64,000 nucleotides of DNA from contig CAMLJY010000021.1 in assembly GCA_946480465.1 (NCBI GenBank), positions 21,473 through 85,472 on the forward strand, given 5' to 3'. Each line of letters opens with the position of its first letter. Within the stretch, counting starts at the first letter, position 1. This document shows, in pieces, positions 26,452 through 36,210 of this stretch. The notes beneath the pieces were generated by a model, which saw only the letters and a list, made by a program, of their open reading frames with translations, was not told the origin of the DNA and made no database searches. The DNA comes from an uncultured Burkholderiales bacterium. Lineage in GTDB: Bacteria; Pseudomonadota; Gammaproteobacteria; Burkholderiales; Burkholderiaceae. The translations under genes and the position numbers were made by a program.

Positions 26452-28463
26452 CGCGTGCGGACCTGCCCATTCCCGGCCCCGTGTGGGGCGACTACCCGCA
26501 ACGCCACGCGTCGCCGCCCGGCCTGGCGGTGCGCTGGAGCCGCGCCATGCTGGCCACGGGCGGCGGCCTGGTCGATGCGCTGGACGCCTGGCTGCCGCTG
26601 CGGGACGCGCGCTGGCTGGCCCGCGTCAACGCCGAGGCGGAATCGATGGCGCAGCTGGATCCGGGCATCGCGCTGCACCTGGTGCGCAGCGCGCTGCTGC
26701 GCCAGGGGCTCACGCCGGCCACCAGCGCGCAGGCGCTGGCCCTGGCCGGCCGTGCCGCGCACGCCGCACTGGGCGTGCGGCCTTTCGGCACCCAGTTGAT
26801 GGCGGCGCGCGCGATGCTGGACCAGCAACTGGCCGAGATGGCCACCGGCGAGGGCAAGACCCTGGCCGTGGCGTTGGCGGCGGCGGCCGGCGCGCTGGCC
26901 GGCATGCCGGTGCACGTGCTCACCGCCAACGACTACCTGGTGTCGCATGACGCGCACAGGATGCGGCCGCTGTATGCCGCCCTGGGGTTGAGCGTGGGCC
27001 AGGTGCGGCAGGCCGACGGTGAGGCGGCGCGCCGGCGTGCGTATGCCTGCGACGTCACTTACGTCACCGCACGCGAGCTGGTGTTCGACTACCTGCGCGA
27101 TGGCCTGCTGGAACAGCGGGCCAGCGCAGCGACCGCCGTGGCCACCGGGTGCGGCAGCGGCACCGGCAGCGGCACCGCTGCCGCGAGGCCGCACACGCTG
27201 CTGCGCGGGCTGTGCATGGCCATCGTCGACGAGGCGGACGCGATCCTGATCGACGAGGCCGGCATGCCGCTCATCCTGTCGCAGCCGGACGCTGATCCGC
27301 TGGCGCGCCGGCATGCGCAGCAGGTGCTGCGCTTTGCACGCACGTTGCGCGAGGAGGCCGACTATCAGCTGGACGACTCGGCCATGGTGGCGGCCCTGAC
27401 CGCGCGCGGCCGCGAACGGCTGGAGCAGGCCGCGGCCGCCGTGGCGGCGGCCTGCGACATGCCGGCCTGGCGCCACCGCGCTCACCGCGAGCACAGCGTG
27501 TGCGTGGCGCTGGCCGCGCAGTACCTCTACCAGCGCGACCGGCACTACCTGGTGCGTGACGGGCAGGTGCAAGGCATCGACCAGAACACCGGCCGCGTGG
27601 CCGAGGGGCGAGTGTGGGGCCAGGGCCTGCAGCAGCTGATCGAGGTGAAGGAGGGCTGCGAACCCAGCCCGGCCATGGCGACGCTGGCGCAGATCACCTA
27701 TCAGCGCTTCTTCACCCGCTACGTGCGCCTGAGCGGTTGCAGCGGCACGCTGCGCGAGGCGGCGGTGGAACTGCGCGCCGCGTACGGCCTGGCCGTGCGC
27801 CGGGTGCCGCTGCGCTGCCGCGCGCGCCGCCGCTGGGAAGGCACGCGCCTGTACCCCGACCATGCCGCGCTGTGGAGCGCGGTGGCCGATCGCGTGGCGC
27901 AGATGCGTGCGCGCGACCGGCCGGTGCTCGTGGCCACCGAATCGGTGGCCGAAGCGCAGGACCTGGCCCGCATGCTGATGAAGCGCGGCTTCCCGGCAGC
28001 GGTGCTGCATGCCCGCAACGACGAGGAAGAGGCCCGCGTCATCGCCCAGGCCGGGCAGCACGGCGCCATCACGGTGACCACCAGCATCTCCGGCCGCGGC
28101 ACCGACATCCTGCTGGGCCGCGGCGTGGCGGCGCTGGGCGGCCTGCACGTGGTGAGCTGCCAGCTCAACGTGGCGCGCCGCATCGACCGCCAGTTGGCCG
28201 GCCGCGCTGCGCGCCAGGGCGACCCCGGCTCGGTGGAGACCATGCTGTCGCTGGACAACGCGCTGCTGGCGCGGGCCTGGTCCGGGCCGATGCGCGCGGC
28301 CCTGCGCCCGGTGGTCCGCCTGCTGCCCGGCCCGCTGCTGCGCCTGCTGCTGCGCGGGCCGCAGCGCGGCGAGGAGCGCAGCCACCGCGAAGCCCGGCGC
28401 CGGCTGCTGGCGCAGGACGAACGCTGCGCCGGGCAACTGCCCTATGGCGGTCGGGCCGCTTGA
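26448..28463 (+). CDS. Accessory SecA-like preprotein translocase ATPase
   Basis: 671 residues. SecA motifs are in order: Walker A MATGEGKTLA (about 131-140), TANDYLVSHDA, Walker B VDEADAIL (260-267), preprotein crosslinking-like IDQNTGRVAEGRVWGQGLQQLIEVKEG, motif V TTSISGRGTDILLG and motif VI GRAARQGDPGSVETMLSLDN. It is ~230 residues shorter than housekeeping SecA (~900) and lacks the C-terminal zinc-binding tail; the region after motif VI is only ~85 residues. A Gly/Ala/Thr-rich insertion lies at about 225-250. It probably powers inner-membrane export of the giant protein encoded two genes downstream. Confidence 0.88.
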   Translation: MTRADLPIPGPVWGDYPQRHASPPGLAVRWSRAMLATGGGLVDALDAWLPLRDARWLARVNAEAESMAQLDPGIALHLVRSALLRQGLTPATSAQALALAGRAAHAALGVRPFGTQLMAARAMLDQQLAEMATGEGKTLAVALAAAAGALAGMPVHVLTANDYLVSHDAHRMRPLYAALGLSVGQVRQADGEAARRRAYACDVTYVTARELVFDYLRDGLLEQRASAATAVATGCGSGTGSGTAAARPHTLLRGLCMAIVDEADAILIDEAGMPLILSQPDADPLARRHAQQVLRFARTLREEADYQLDDSAMVAALTARGRERLEQAAAAVAAACDMPAWRHRAHREHSVCVALAAQYLYQRDRHYLVRDGQVQGIDQNTGRVAEGRVWGQGLQQLIEVKEGCEPSPAMATLAQITYQRFFTRYVRLSGCSGTLREAAVELRAAYGLAVRRVPLRCRARRRWEGTRLYPDHAALWSAVADRVAQMRARDRPVLVATESVAEAQDLARMLMKRGFPAAVLHARNDEEEARVIAQAGQHGAITVTTSISGRGTDILLGRGVAALGGLHVVSCQLNVARRIDRQLAGRAARQGDPGSVETMLSLDNALLARAWSGPMRAALRPVVRLLPGPLLRLLLRGPQRGEERSHREARRRLLAQDERCAGQLPYGGRAA

Positions 28464-28522
28464 ACGCCTGATCGCCTGATCGTGATCGAACCTGGCCCAC
28501 CGACCCACTCCGCGTGTGAACC

Positions 28523-29479
28523 ATGAACACCACTGACTTTCAAACTACGCGTCCTTGCACAGGCCGCCGCCGCGGCATGGTCCGTCCCGGCCGCGGCGCG
28601 GCGGCGCTGTGGCCCGCCGTGGGCCTGTGGCTGTGCTGTGCGGGCGCCGTGCAGGCTGCGACGCCACTCCCCGCGGCACCGCTGCAGGCGCTGGGCTGCC
28701 TGATCGAGGCGGACCGGGTGGCCGACATCGGCAGCCCGGTGATCGGCGTGGTCGAGCGGGTGGACGTCGAGCGCGGCGACCCGGTGCGAAAGGGCCAGGT
28801 GCTGGCGGTGCTGCGGGCCGATGTCGAACGCGCCGCGCTGGACGTGGCGCGGCTGCGTGCCGAGTCGGGCACCGAGCTGCAGGCGGCCACCGCCAACGCA
28901 CAGTTCCTGCGCGACCGGCGGCAGCGGGCCGAGGACCTGTTCAAGCAGCAGTTCATCTCGCAGCAGGCGCTGGACCAGGCGCGCAACGAGAGCGAGGTGG
29001 CCGAGCGAAAGCTGGCGCTGGCCCACGAGCAGCGCCGCGTCTCCAGCCAGGAGCGCGACGTGGCGGCCGCCCAACTGGCGCAACGCCTCATCCGCAGCCC
29101 GTTCGACGGCGTGGTGGCCGAGCGCCACGTGGGCGTCGGCGAACGGGTGGACGAACGCCCGTTGTTGCGCGTGGCCAAGGTGAACCCGTTGCGCGTGCAA
29201 CTGGTGCTGCCGGTGGCGCACTACCGGCGCGTTCGGCTGGGGGACGTGGTGTCCGTGCTGCCCGAGCTGCCCGGCGCGGCCGCCGTGGCTGCGCGCGTGA
29301 CCATGGTCGACAAGGTATTGGACGCCGCCAGCAACACCTTTCGCATGCACCTGGAGCTGCCCAACGCCGACGGTGCCTTGCCCGCCGGGTTGCGCTGCCG
29401 CGCCGACTTCGGCATGGCCGCCACGCCGGCCGTGCCGCCGGCCCCCACGCCGCCGGGCGACCGCGGCGCCCTCAACTGA
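28523..29479 (+). CDS. Efflux RND/HlyD-type periplasmic adaptor
   Basis: 318 residues from ATG at 28523; an internal ATG at 28577 (MVRPGRG) would leave a signal peptide of more usual length ending CCAGAVQA. The mature protein has a lipoyl half (IGSPVIGVVERVDVERGDPVRKGQVLAVLRAD), a coiled-coil hairpin (about 115-195, with the FKQQFISQQALDQARNESEVAERKLAL pattern), the second lipoyl half (IRSPFDGVVAERHVGVGERVD) and a beta-barrel (LPVAHYRRVRLGDVVSVLPEL). Such adaptors dock on TolC-like outer-membrane channels; none is encoded in the window. 59 bases follow the secA-like gene. Confidence 0.85.
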   Translation: MNTTDFQTTRPCTGRRRGMVRPGRGAAALWPAVGLWLCCAGAVQAATPLPAAPLQALGCLIEADRVADIGSPVIGVVERVDVERGDPVRKGQVLAVLRADVERAALDVARLRAESGTELQAATANAQFLRDRRQRAEDLFKQQFISQQALDQARNESEVAERKLALAHEQRRVSSQERDVAAAQLAQRLIRSPFDGVVAERHVGVGERVDERPLLRVAKVNPLRVQLVLPVAHYRRVRLGDVVSVLPELPGAAAVAARVTMVDKVLDAASNTFRMHLELPNADGALPAGLRCRADFGMAATPAVPPAPTPPGDRGALN

Positions 29480-29523
29480 CGGTGGCCGTGTCGTTCACGC
29501 GTCATCCATCCATCCGTACGTCC

Positions 29524-32500
29524 ATGATGCTTTCGCGACACCCACTGCCCGAGCGCGCCCGACCGCTGTGCGAGACGCTGGAGCCCCGCATCCTCTACTC
29601 GGCCGATGCCGGGGCGCTGATGGGCCTGGGCGCCGTGGCGGGTGCGGACCTGGCGCAGGTGCGCACGCTGGAAGCGGCGTCGTCCGTGCAGCTTCAGTCG
29701 CAGCTGCAGTCACAAGCCCGGTCACAGGCCCAGGCTGCGCACGAGATCGTCTTCATCGACAGCCGCGTGCCGGAGCCGCTGCGGCTGCTGGAAGAACTGT
29801 CGGCGGCGCGCGGCGCGGGTGCGGCCTTGGAGCTGGTCATGATCGACGCCGGCGAGAGCGGGCTGGCGCAGATCGGCCGTGTGCTGGCCGGTGAACGCGG
29901 CGTGTCGGCGGTGCACATCGTCTCTCACGGCAGTGCCGGCCTGCTGCAGATCGGCGACACCCGGCTCGACACGGCCGAGCTGGCCCGCCATCCCGATGCA
30001 CTGCTGCCGTGGCGCGAAGCCCTGGCGCCGGACGCTGACTTGCTGCTTTATGGATGCGACGTGGCGCGGGGCGAGGAGGGCGTGCACTTCGTTGCCGCGC
30101 TGGCCGCGGTCACGGGGGCCGACGTGGCGGCCAGCACCAACCGCACCGGCAGCACGGCCCTGGGGGGCGATTGGGTGCTGGAACACCACAGCGGCCGCAT
30201 CGAGGCCATGGGGCTGGCGGTGCGGGCCGATGGCGCCTGGACCGGCATGCTGGAGATCAAGGCGGGCGCCGGCTCCACCTCGGTGGCGACCACCGGTGCC
30301 GCCATCCTCAGCGTGGACCATGTGGTGCCCGGCACAGGTGCCGACCTGCTGCTGATCGTCGGCGTGGCAATCGACGATCCATCCGTCACGGTGACCAGCG
30401 CCACCTATGGCGGCGTGGCGCTGACCCCGGTCGGGCGCGTGGCCGGCGCGCAGGCGGTGGAGTTGTGGCAGCTGGTGGCGCCGGCGCCGGGCACGGGCAG
30501 CGTGGTCGTCAACTTCAGTGCCAGCACGGCCGCTGCCATCGGGGCCAGCAGCTTTTCAGGCGTGGACCAGGCGCAGCCCACGGCGGGCTTCGCCGGCGCC
30601 AGCGGCACGGGCACCGTGTCGTCCGTCGATGTCGCCAGCGAGGTGGGCGGGCTGGTGGTGGACCTCAGCATCCTTCAGGACAACCCTTCCGCGTCGGCGG
30701 GATCGGGGCAGATCACCCTGTGGCTGCGCAGCAACGCAGAACTGCGCGCCCGGTCCACGGCGGAGCCGGGCGCGGCGACCGTCACGATGAGCACCAACCT
30801 CAGCACCGCCGCGGCCTGGAGCCACGCCGCGGTGTCCCTGCGCCCCGCGGGCGCGGGTGGCGGTGGCGGTGGCGGTGGCGGGAACGCGGCGCCGGTGGTC
30901 ACCACCACCGCGACCCCGCTCGCCTACGCCGAGAACGCGGGTGCCTTGGTGGTCGACGGCGCGGTGCAGGTCAGCGATGCCGACGGCGGCAACCTGGCGG
31001 GCGCCACGCTCAGCCTTGCGGGTTACGTGCCGGGGGAGGACGTGCTGGGCTTCACCCCGCAATCCGGCATCACCGGCCTGTGGGACTCCGGCGCCGGCGT
31101 GCTCACGCTCAGCGGCAGTGCCAGCGTGGCGCAGTACCAGGCGGCACTGCGGTCGGTGACCTACAGCAACGCTTCAGAGTCGCCCGGCACTGCCGCCCGC
31201 AGCGTGTCCATCAGCGTCAGCGACGGCCAGGCCAGCAGCGCGGCCAGTGCGCGTGCCATCACCGTGTCGTCCGACAACGATGCACCGGTGATCACCGGCC
31301 TGCCGACCCATGTGAGCGTCAACGAGGCCAGCACCGGCGTGCTCACCGTCACCGCGTCCGACCCCGACCATCCCGCCGGCAGCCTGAGCTACAGCCTGTC
31401 CAGTTCGCCGGACCAGGCGCGCTTCACGATCGACCCGGTCACCGGCGCGCTGAGCTTCTCGGGTCCGCCTGACTTCGAGTCGCCCGCGGATGCGGATGCC
31501 GACAACGAGTACGTCGTCGGCGTCCAGGTGTCCGACGGCAGCCTGAGCGGCCAGGCGCTCCTGCGCGTGTCCGTGCTGCCGGTCAACGAACACTCGCCGG
31601 CCATCACCAGCGACGGCGGCGGCGCAGCGGGCGCCATCACGGTCACCGAGGGCAGCACCGCCGTCACCAGCGTGCAGGCCAGCGATGCCGACCTGCCTGC
31701 GCCGGCACTGAGCTACAGCATCGCCGGCGGTGCCGACGCGGGACGCTTCAGCATCCATGGCGTGAGCGGCGCCTTGACCTTCATCGCCGCGCCCAGTTTC
31801 GCCGCGCCGACCGATGCGAACGCGGACAACGTCTACGAAGTGACCGTGCGTGCATCCGACGGCAGTCTCAGCGCGCACCAGGCGCTGAGCATCACGGTGG
31901 CCGACCCGAACCAGGTCGCGCCCGTCATCACCAGCGACGGCGGCGGGGCCGGCGCCACCCTGAACCGGCCCGAAAACACATTGAGCGTGACGACGGTCCA
32001 TGCCACCGACGCCGATGGCACGCTGCCCACCTACGCCATTGCCGGCGGCGCGGATGCCGCCCGCTTCAGCATCGACCCGGTGAGCGGCGCGCTCTCCTTC
32101 GTGCTGGCGCCCAACGTCGAGGCGCCCACCGACGCCGGCTCGGACAACGTGTATGACGTGGTCGTGCGTGCCGGCGACGGTGAGCACGAAGACCTGCAGG
32201 CGCTGGCGATCCAGGTCACGCCGCTGAACGAAGCGGCGCCCGTCATCACCAGCCTCGGCGGCGGCGCCGTCGCGACCATCAGCCAGCCGGAGGGGCAGTC
32301 GGGGGTGCTCGTCGTCACGGCGGCGGACGCCGACCTGCCCGCTGCGGCCTTGAGTTACTCGATCGTCGGCGGCGCGGACGCGGCGCTGTTCAGCATCGAT
32401 GCCGCGACCGGCGCGCTGGCCTTCATCAGTCCGCCGGTGCATGCCCAGCCCGGCGATGCAGACCGGCACAACAGCTACGAGGTGATGCTGCGGGTCAGCG

Positions 32501-35500
32501 ACGGCCAGCTGAGCGACACCCAGCAGGTCACGGTCATCGTGACACCCAGCAGCAACGCCGCGCCCGTGATCGGCAGCGGCGGGGGCGGGGCCACCGCCCT
32601 CATCGCCATCGCCGAAGGCACCAGCGCCGTCACGGTGGTGACTGCCACGGATGGCGACCTGCCGGCGCAGACCCTGAGCTACAGCCTGGCCGGCGGCGCC
32701 GATGCGGCGCGTTTCGCGATCGATGCGGTGTCCGGTGCGCTCGTCTTCATCCAGGCGCCCGATGCGGAGGCGCCGGCCGATGCCGATGCGGACAACCTCT
32801 ACGAGCTGGTGGTCCGCGTCAGCGACGGCTCGGCGACCGACACGCAGGTGCTGCAGGTGCGGGTGCTGGGCGTGAACGAGCACGCGCCGGTCATCAGCAG
32901 TCCGGGTGGCGGTGCCGGCGCCGCGCTGGACGTGGTGGAGGGCAGCGCCTTCGTGGCCACCATCGTCGCCAGCGATGCCGACCTGCCGGCCGAGGCCCTG
33001 GCTTATGCCATCAGCGGAGGCGCCGATGCGGCGCGCTTCCTCATCGACCCGGCCACCGGCGCGCTGAGCTTCGTGGCCGCGCCCGATTTCGAAAGTCCTC
33101 AGGACACGAACGCCGACAACCGGTACCTGCTGACGGTTGAAGTGAGCGACGGCAGCCGCAGCACCGAGCGGGCGCTCGAGGTGAACGTCACGCCGCTGAA
33201 CGAAGCGGCGCCGCGCATCACGAGCGACGGTGCCGGGGCCTCGGCCACCCTGGTGGTGGTGGAGAACACCACCACCGTGACCACGGTGCGGGCGATTGAT
33301 GCCGACCTGCCGGCGCCATCCATCACCTACGGCATCGCCGGCGGCGCGGACGCGGCGCTGTTCGTCATCGACAGCGGCACCGGCGCGCTGCGCTTTGCGC
33401 AGGCCCCCGTGCACGGCAGCCCGCGTGACGCCGATGCGGACAACGTGTATGCCGTCTCGGTGCGGGCCAGCGACGGCAGCCTGCAGGACACGCAGCAGCT
33501 GCTGGTCACGGTGGCGCGGTTCAACGAACGCACGCCGGTCATCACATCCAACGGCGGCGGTGCCACGGCGGCCGTCAGCGTGGCCGAGAACAGTCGGTTG
33601 GTCACGGTGGTGACTGCCACGGATGGCGACCTGCCGGCGCAGACCCTGAGCTACAGCCTGGCCGGCGGCGCCGATGCGGCGCGTTTCGCGATCGATGCGG
33701 TGTCCGGTGCGCTCGTCTTCATCCAGGCGCCCGATGCGGAGGCGCCGGCCGATGCCGATGCGGACAACCTCTACGAGCTGGTGGTCCGCGTCAGCGACGG
33801 CTCGGCGACCGACACGCAGGTGCTGCAGGTGCGGGTGCTGGGCGTGAACGAGCACGCGCCGGTCATCAGCAGTCCGGGTGGCGGTGCCGGCGCCGCGCTG
33901 GACGTGGTGGAGGGCAGCGCCTTCGTGGCCACCATCGTCGCCAGCGATGCCGACCTGCCGGCCGAGGCCCTGGCTTATGCCATCAGCGGAGGCGCCGATG
34001 CGGCGCGCTTCCTCATCGACCCGGCCACCGGCGCGCTGAGCTTCGTGGCCGCGCCCGATTTCGAAAGTCCTCAGGACACGAACGCCGACAACCGGTACCT
34101 GCTGACGGTTGAAGTGAGCGACGGCAGCCGCAGCACCGCGCGGGCGCTCGAGGTGAACGTCACGCCGCTGAACGAAGCGGCGCCGCGCATCACCAGCGAC
34201 GGTGCCGGGGCCTCGGCCACCCTGGTGGTGGTGGAGAACACCGCCGCGGTGACCACGGTGCGGGCGATCGATGCCGACCTGCCGGCGCCAGCCATCACCT
34301 ACGGCATCGCCGGCGGCGCGGACGGCGCGCGCTTCACCATCGATCCCGCCAGCGGCGTGCTGTCTCTCGTGCAGGTGCCCGACTTCGAGCTGCCGGCCGA
34401 CGCCGATGGCGACAACCGTTATGAGGTGGTCGTGCGCGCCAGCGACGGCAGCCTGTGGGCCACCCAGTCGCTCACGGTGCGGGTGGACCCGGTCAACGAA
34501 CATGCGCCGCGCTTCGACGGACCTGCCGGCGTGCTGCACCTGCCTGAGAACCAGGCGCATGTTGCGACCCTCGCCGCGCACGACGCCGACCTGCCGCCGG
34601 CGCAGCTGGTCTACACCCTGGCCGGAGGCGCCGATGTGCAGCGCTTCAGCATCGACCCGGCCAGTGGCGCCCTGCGCTTCGTGCAGGCACCCGATGCCGA
34701 GCGCCCCGCCGATGCCGGTGCCGACAACACCTACCAGGTGGTGGTGCAGGTTTCGGACGGCTTGTACGGCAGCCGCCGCGCGATCGACGTGCACGTCATC
34801 GACGTGGACGAAACGCCGCGTGCGGCGGACCACGCCGCCACGGTGGCCGAGGGTGGGGCGGTGACCGTGAACCTGCCGGCCGGCGCGGCGTCCTACACGC
34901 CGCCCGCAGGCCCGGCGGCGCAGGTGGTGTCCGGCCCGGCGCACGGCAGCCTGGCGCTGCGGCCCGACGGCCGCATCGTCTACACGCACGACGGCAGTGA
35001 GACGGCCGCCGACATCTTCACCTACCGCCTGAATGACACGTCAGGCGCCGTGTCGGCCACGGCTACGGTGCGCATCCGGGTCACACCCGTGAACGACGCG
35101 CCGGTCGTCACCGCGGCCACGCTGGCCGTGCAGGGCGGGCAGGGCGTGCTGCCGGGCCCGGCGAACCTGGCCGCCACCGACGCCGACCATGCCGCGCCCG
35201 GCCTGTTGTTCCAGGTGTCTGCGCTGGTCCATGGCCGCTTCGAATGGCTGGCGGCACCCGGCATGGCCATCGCCGAGTTCACGCAGGCGGATCTCGCCGC
35301 CGGGCGTGTGCGCTTCGTCGCCACCAGCGCCACCGAAGCCAGTGCGTTCAACATCGCGGCCTTCGACGGGGCCGCGCTTAGCACCGTGGTGGAGGCAGAC
35401 ATCCGCTTCACACCAGCGCCGCGGCCGCCGGTGGCCGACCCGCTGGCGGAAGTGCCCACGACGGCTCCTGCGCCGAAACCGCCGGACCCCGTGGCGCCGG

Positions 35501-36210
35501 TCTCCGCACCGGCGCCGGCGGCCACCGCTGCGGCCCCCACGCCGGTGCCCGGGCCAGCGCCGGCCGGGCCATCCAACGGCGACGACAGCGAGCCCGCGAC
35601 GCCCGCTGCCACCGAGCCCGCCGGTCCCGTGGTGCGCGCGCCGGCCCCCGCCTTGACCATGCCGGCCGATGCCAGCCTCCGTCGCACGGTGATGGACGCG
35701 CCGGCCGTCATGCGCAGCCGGGCGGCAAACGTCGAACCCGCGCCGGGCGTGGTGCTGGCCAGCTTCGCGGCCCAGGTCGAATCGGGCGTGCCGGACCCCT
35801 GGGGCCGTGTTGCCGAGCCCGGGCTGACGCTGGCGGCCGCACCTTTTGCGAGGCAGGACTCCGGCCTGTTCCGGCGCGCCGGAACGGACGACGGGCCGCC
35901 CGCCACCATGGCGCCGGAGGGCCAGGCGGCCGCGGCAGCCGCGCCCCAGGCCCTGACGCTGGCCGAGGTTTCGCAGATCACCGGTCTGGCGCTCACGGCG
36001 GGCACCGTGTGGTGGGCGCTGCGCGCCGGCGGCCTGCTCGCCGGCCTGCTGGTGACCCTGCCCGTGTGGCGCCACGCCGACCTGTTGGCCGTGCTGCCCG
36101 ACGACGCGGCCGATGACGCCTGGGACCTGGCCGACGACGAGGCTGTGCGCGACGAGCAAGCCGTCGGCCACCTGCTCGAGCCGGGCGCCGGCAGCGGGGA
36201 GCGCGAATGA
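29524..36210 (+). CDS. Giant LEPR-XLL / DUF4347 / cadherin-repeat surface protein
   Basis: 2228 residues from ATG at 29524; the frame is open farther upstream but that DNA encodes the adaptor in another frame. The LEPR-XLL sorting-type motif LEPRILYSADAG is at 19-30, with no standard signal peptide. DUF4347 spans about 74-240, with a conserved SHG (His135) and YGC (Cys178). A beta-rich region and a Gly9 linker follow, then a cadherin-like module (~456-580), eleven cadherin-type repeats of ~108 residues (~582-1760, each starting N-x-x-A/S-P), two Big/cadherin-like modules (to ~1965), a Pro/Ala-rich stalk, and a C-terminal membrane helix (~2157-2180) with an acidic tail. Likely a surface adhesin and the substrate of the cassette. 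Confidence 0.9.
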   Translation: MMLSRHPLPERARPLCETLEPRILYSADAGALMGLGAVAGADLAQVRTLEAASSVQLQSQLQSQARSQAQAAHEIVFIDSRVPEPLRLLEELSAARGAGAALELVMIDAGESGLAQIGRVLAGERGVSAVHIVSHGSAGLLQIGDTRLDTAELARHPDALLPWREALAPDADLLLYGCDVARGEEGVHFVAALAAVTGADVAASTNRTGSTALGGDWVLEHHSGRIEAMGLAVRADGAWTGMLEIKAGAGSTSVATTGAAILSVDHVVPGTGADLLLIVGVAIDDPSVTVTSATYGGVALTPVGRVAGAQAVELWQLVAPAPGTGSVVVNFSASTAAAIGASSFSGVDQAQPTAGFAGASGTGTVSSVDVASEVGGLVVDLSILQDNPSASAGSGQITLWLRSNAELRARSTAEPGAATVTMSTNLSTAAAWSHAAVSLRPAGAGGGGGGGGGNAAPVVTTTATPLAYAENAGALVVDGAVQVSDADGGNLAGATLSLAGYVPGEDVLGFTPQSGITGLWDSGAGVLTLSGSASVAQYQAALRSVTYSNASESPGTAARSVSISVSDGQASSAASARAITVSSDNDAPVITGLPTHVSVNEASTGVLTVTASDPDHPAGSLSYSLSSSPDQARFTIDPVTGALSFSGPPDFESPADADADNEYVVGVQVSDGSLSGQALLRVSVLPVNEHSPAITSDGGGAAGAITVTEGSTAVTSVQASDADLPAPALSYSIAGGADAGRFSIHGVSGALTFIAAPSFAAPTDANADNVYEVTVRASDGSLSAHQALSITVADPNQVAPVITSDGGGAGATLNRPENTLSVTTVHATDADGTLPTYAIAGGADAARFSIDPVSGALSFVLAPNVEAPTDAGSDNVYDVVVRAGDGEHEDLQALAIQVTPLNEAAPVITSLGGGAVATISQPEGQSGVLVVTAADADLPAAALSYSIVGGADAALFSIDAATGALAFISPPVHAQPGDADRHNSYEVMLRVSDGQLSDTQQVTVIVTPSSNAAPVIGSGGGGATALIAIAEGTSAVTVVTATDGDLPAQTLSYSLAGGADAARFAIDAVSGALVFIQAPDAEAPADADADNLYELVVRVSDGSATDTQVLQVRVLGVNEHAPVISSPGGGAGAALDVVEGSAFVATIVASDADLPAEALAYAISGGADAARFLIDPATGALSFVAAPDFESPQDTNADNRYLLTVEVSDGSRSTERALEVNVTPLNEAAPRITSDGAGASATLVVVENTTTVTTVRAIDADLPAPSITYGIAGGADAALFVIDSGTGALRFAQAPVHGSPRDADADNVYAVSVRASDGSLQDTQQLLVTVARFNERTPVITSNGGGATAAVSVAENSRLVTVVTATDGDLPAQTLSYSLAGGADAARFAIDAVSGALVFIQAPDAEAPADADADNLYELVVRVSDGSATDTQVLQVRVLGVNEHAPVISSPGGGAGAALDVVEGSAFVATIVASDADLPAEALAYAISGGADAARFLIDPATGALSFVAAPDFESPQDTNADNRYLLTVEVSDGSRSTARALEVNVTPLNEAAPRITSDGAGASATLVVVENTAAVTTVRAIDADLPAPAITYGIAGGADGARFTIDPASGVLSLVQVPDFELPADADGDNRYEVVVRASDGSLWATQSLTVRVDPVNEHAPRFDGPAGVLHLPENQAHVATLAAHDADLPPAQLVYTLAGGADVQRFSIDPASGALRFVQAPDAERPADAGADNTYQVVVQVSDGLYGSRRAIDVHVIDVDETPRAADHAATVAEGGAVTVNLPAGAASYTPPAGPAAQVVSGPAHGSLALRPDGRIVYTHDGSETAADIFTYRLNDTSGAVSATATVRIRVTPVNDAPVVTAATLAVQGGQGVLPGPANLAATDADHAAPGLLFQVSALVHGRFEWLAAPGMAIAEFTQADLAAGRVRFVATSATEASAFNIAAFDGAALSTVVEADIRFTPAPRPPVADPLAEVPTTAPAPKPPDPVAPVSAPAPAATAAAPTPVPGPAPAGPSNGDDSEPATPAATEPAGPVVRAPAPALTMPADASLRRTVMDAPAVMRSRAANVEPAPGVVLASFAAQVESGVPDPWGRVAEPGLTLAAAPFARQDSGLFRRAGTDDGPPATMAPEGQAAAAAAPQALTLAEVSQITGLALTAGTVWWALRAGGLLAGLLVTLPVWRHADLLAVLPDDAADDAWDLADDEAVRDEQAVGHLLEPGAGSGERE
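32629..33353 (+). repeat. Segmental duplication inside the adhesin gene, copy 1
   Basis: By eye, identical to 33601-34325 over the first 538 bases (to 33166), with a handful of mismatches after that. The offset is 972 bases, exactly three cadherin repeats. Confidence 0.9.
33601..34325 (+). repeat. Segmental duplication inside the adhesin gene, copy 2
   Basis: Second copy of the block at 32629-33353; first difference is at 34139 (C versus A at 33167), turning Glu to Ala. Confidence 0.9.

Larger units (their letters stand above)
31270..34806 (+). repeat. Eleven tandem cadherin-type repeats
   Basis: Units of about 324 bases, each beginning with a codon block for N(D/E)xAPxI(T/S)S and containing D-A-D-L-P-A and D-x-x-x-D-N-x-Y-x-V, the pattern of calcium-binding cadherin-like adhesin repeats. 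Confidence 0.85.

Noticed and set aside
22833..29479. Standard type I secretion system
   Set aside because: No ABC ATPase/permease is encoded; energy would come from the SecA-like protein.
28555..29523. In-frame upstream extension of the giant adhesin
   Set aside because: It overlaps the clear adaptor gene in another frame, is low complexity, and the LEPR-XLL motif fits a start at 29524.
31174..34989. 1271-codon open frame antisense to the cadherin repeats
   Set aside because: Repeats copied on the opposite strand by codon bias; Arg/His/Gly-rich and without domains.
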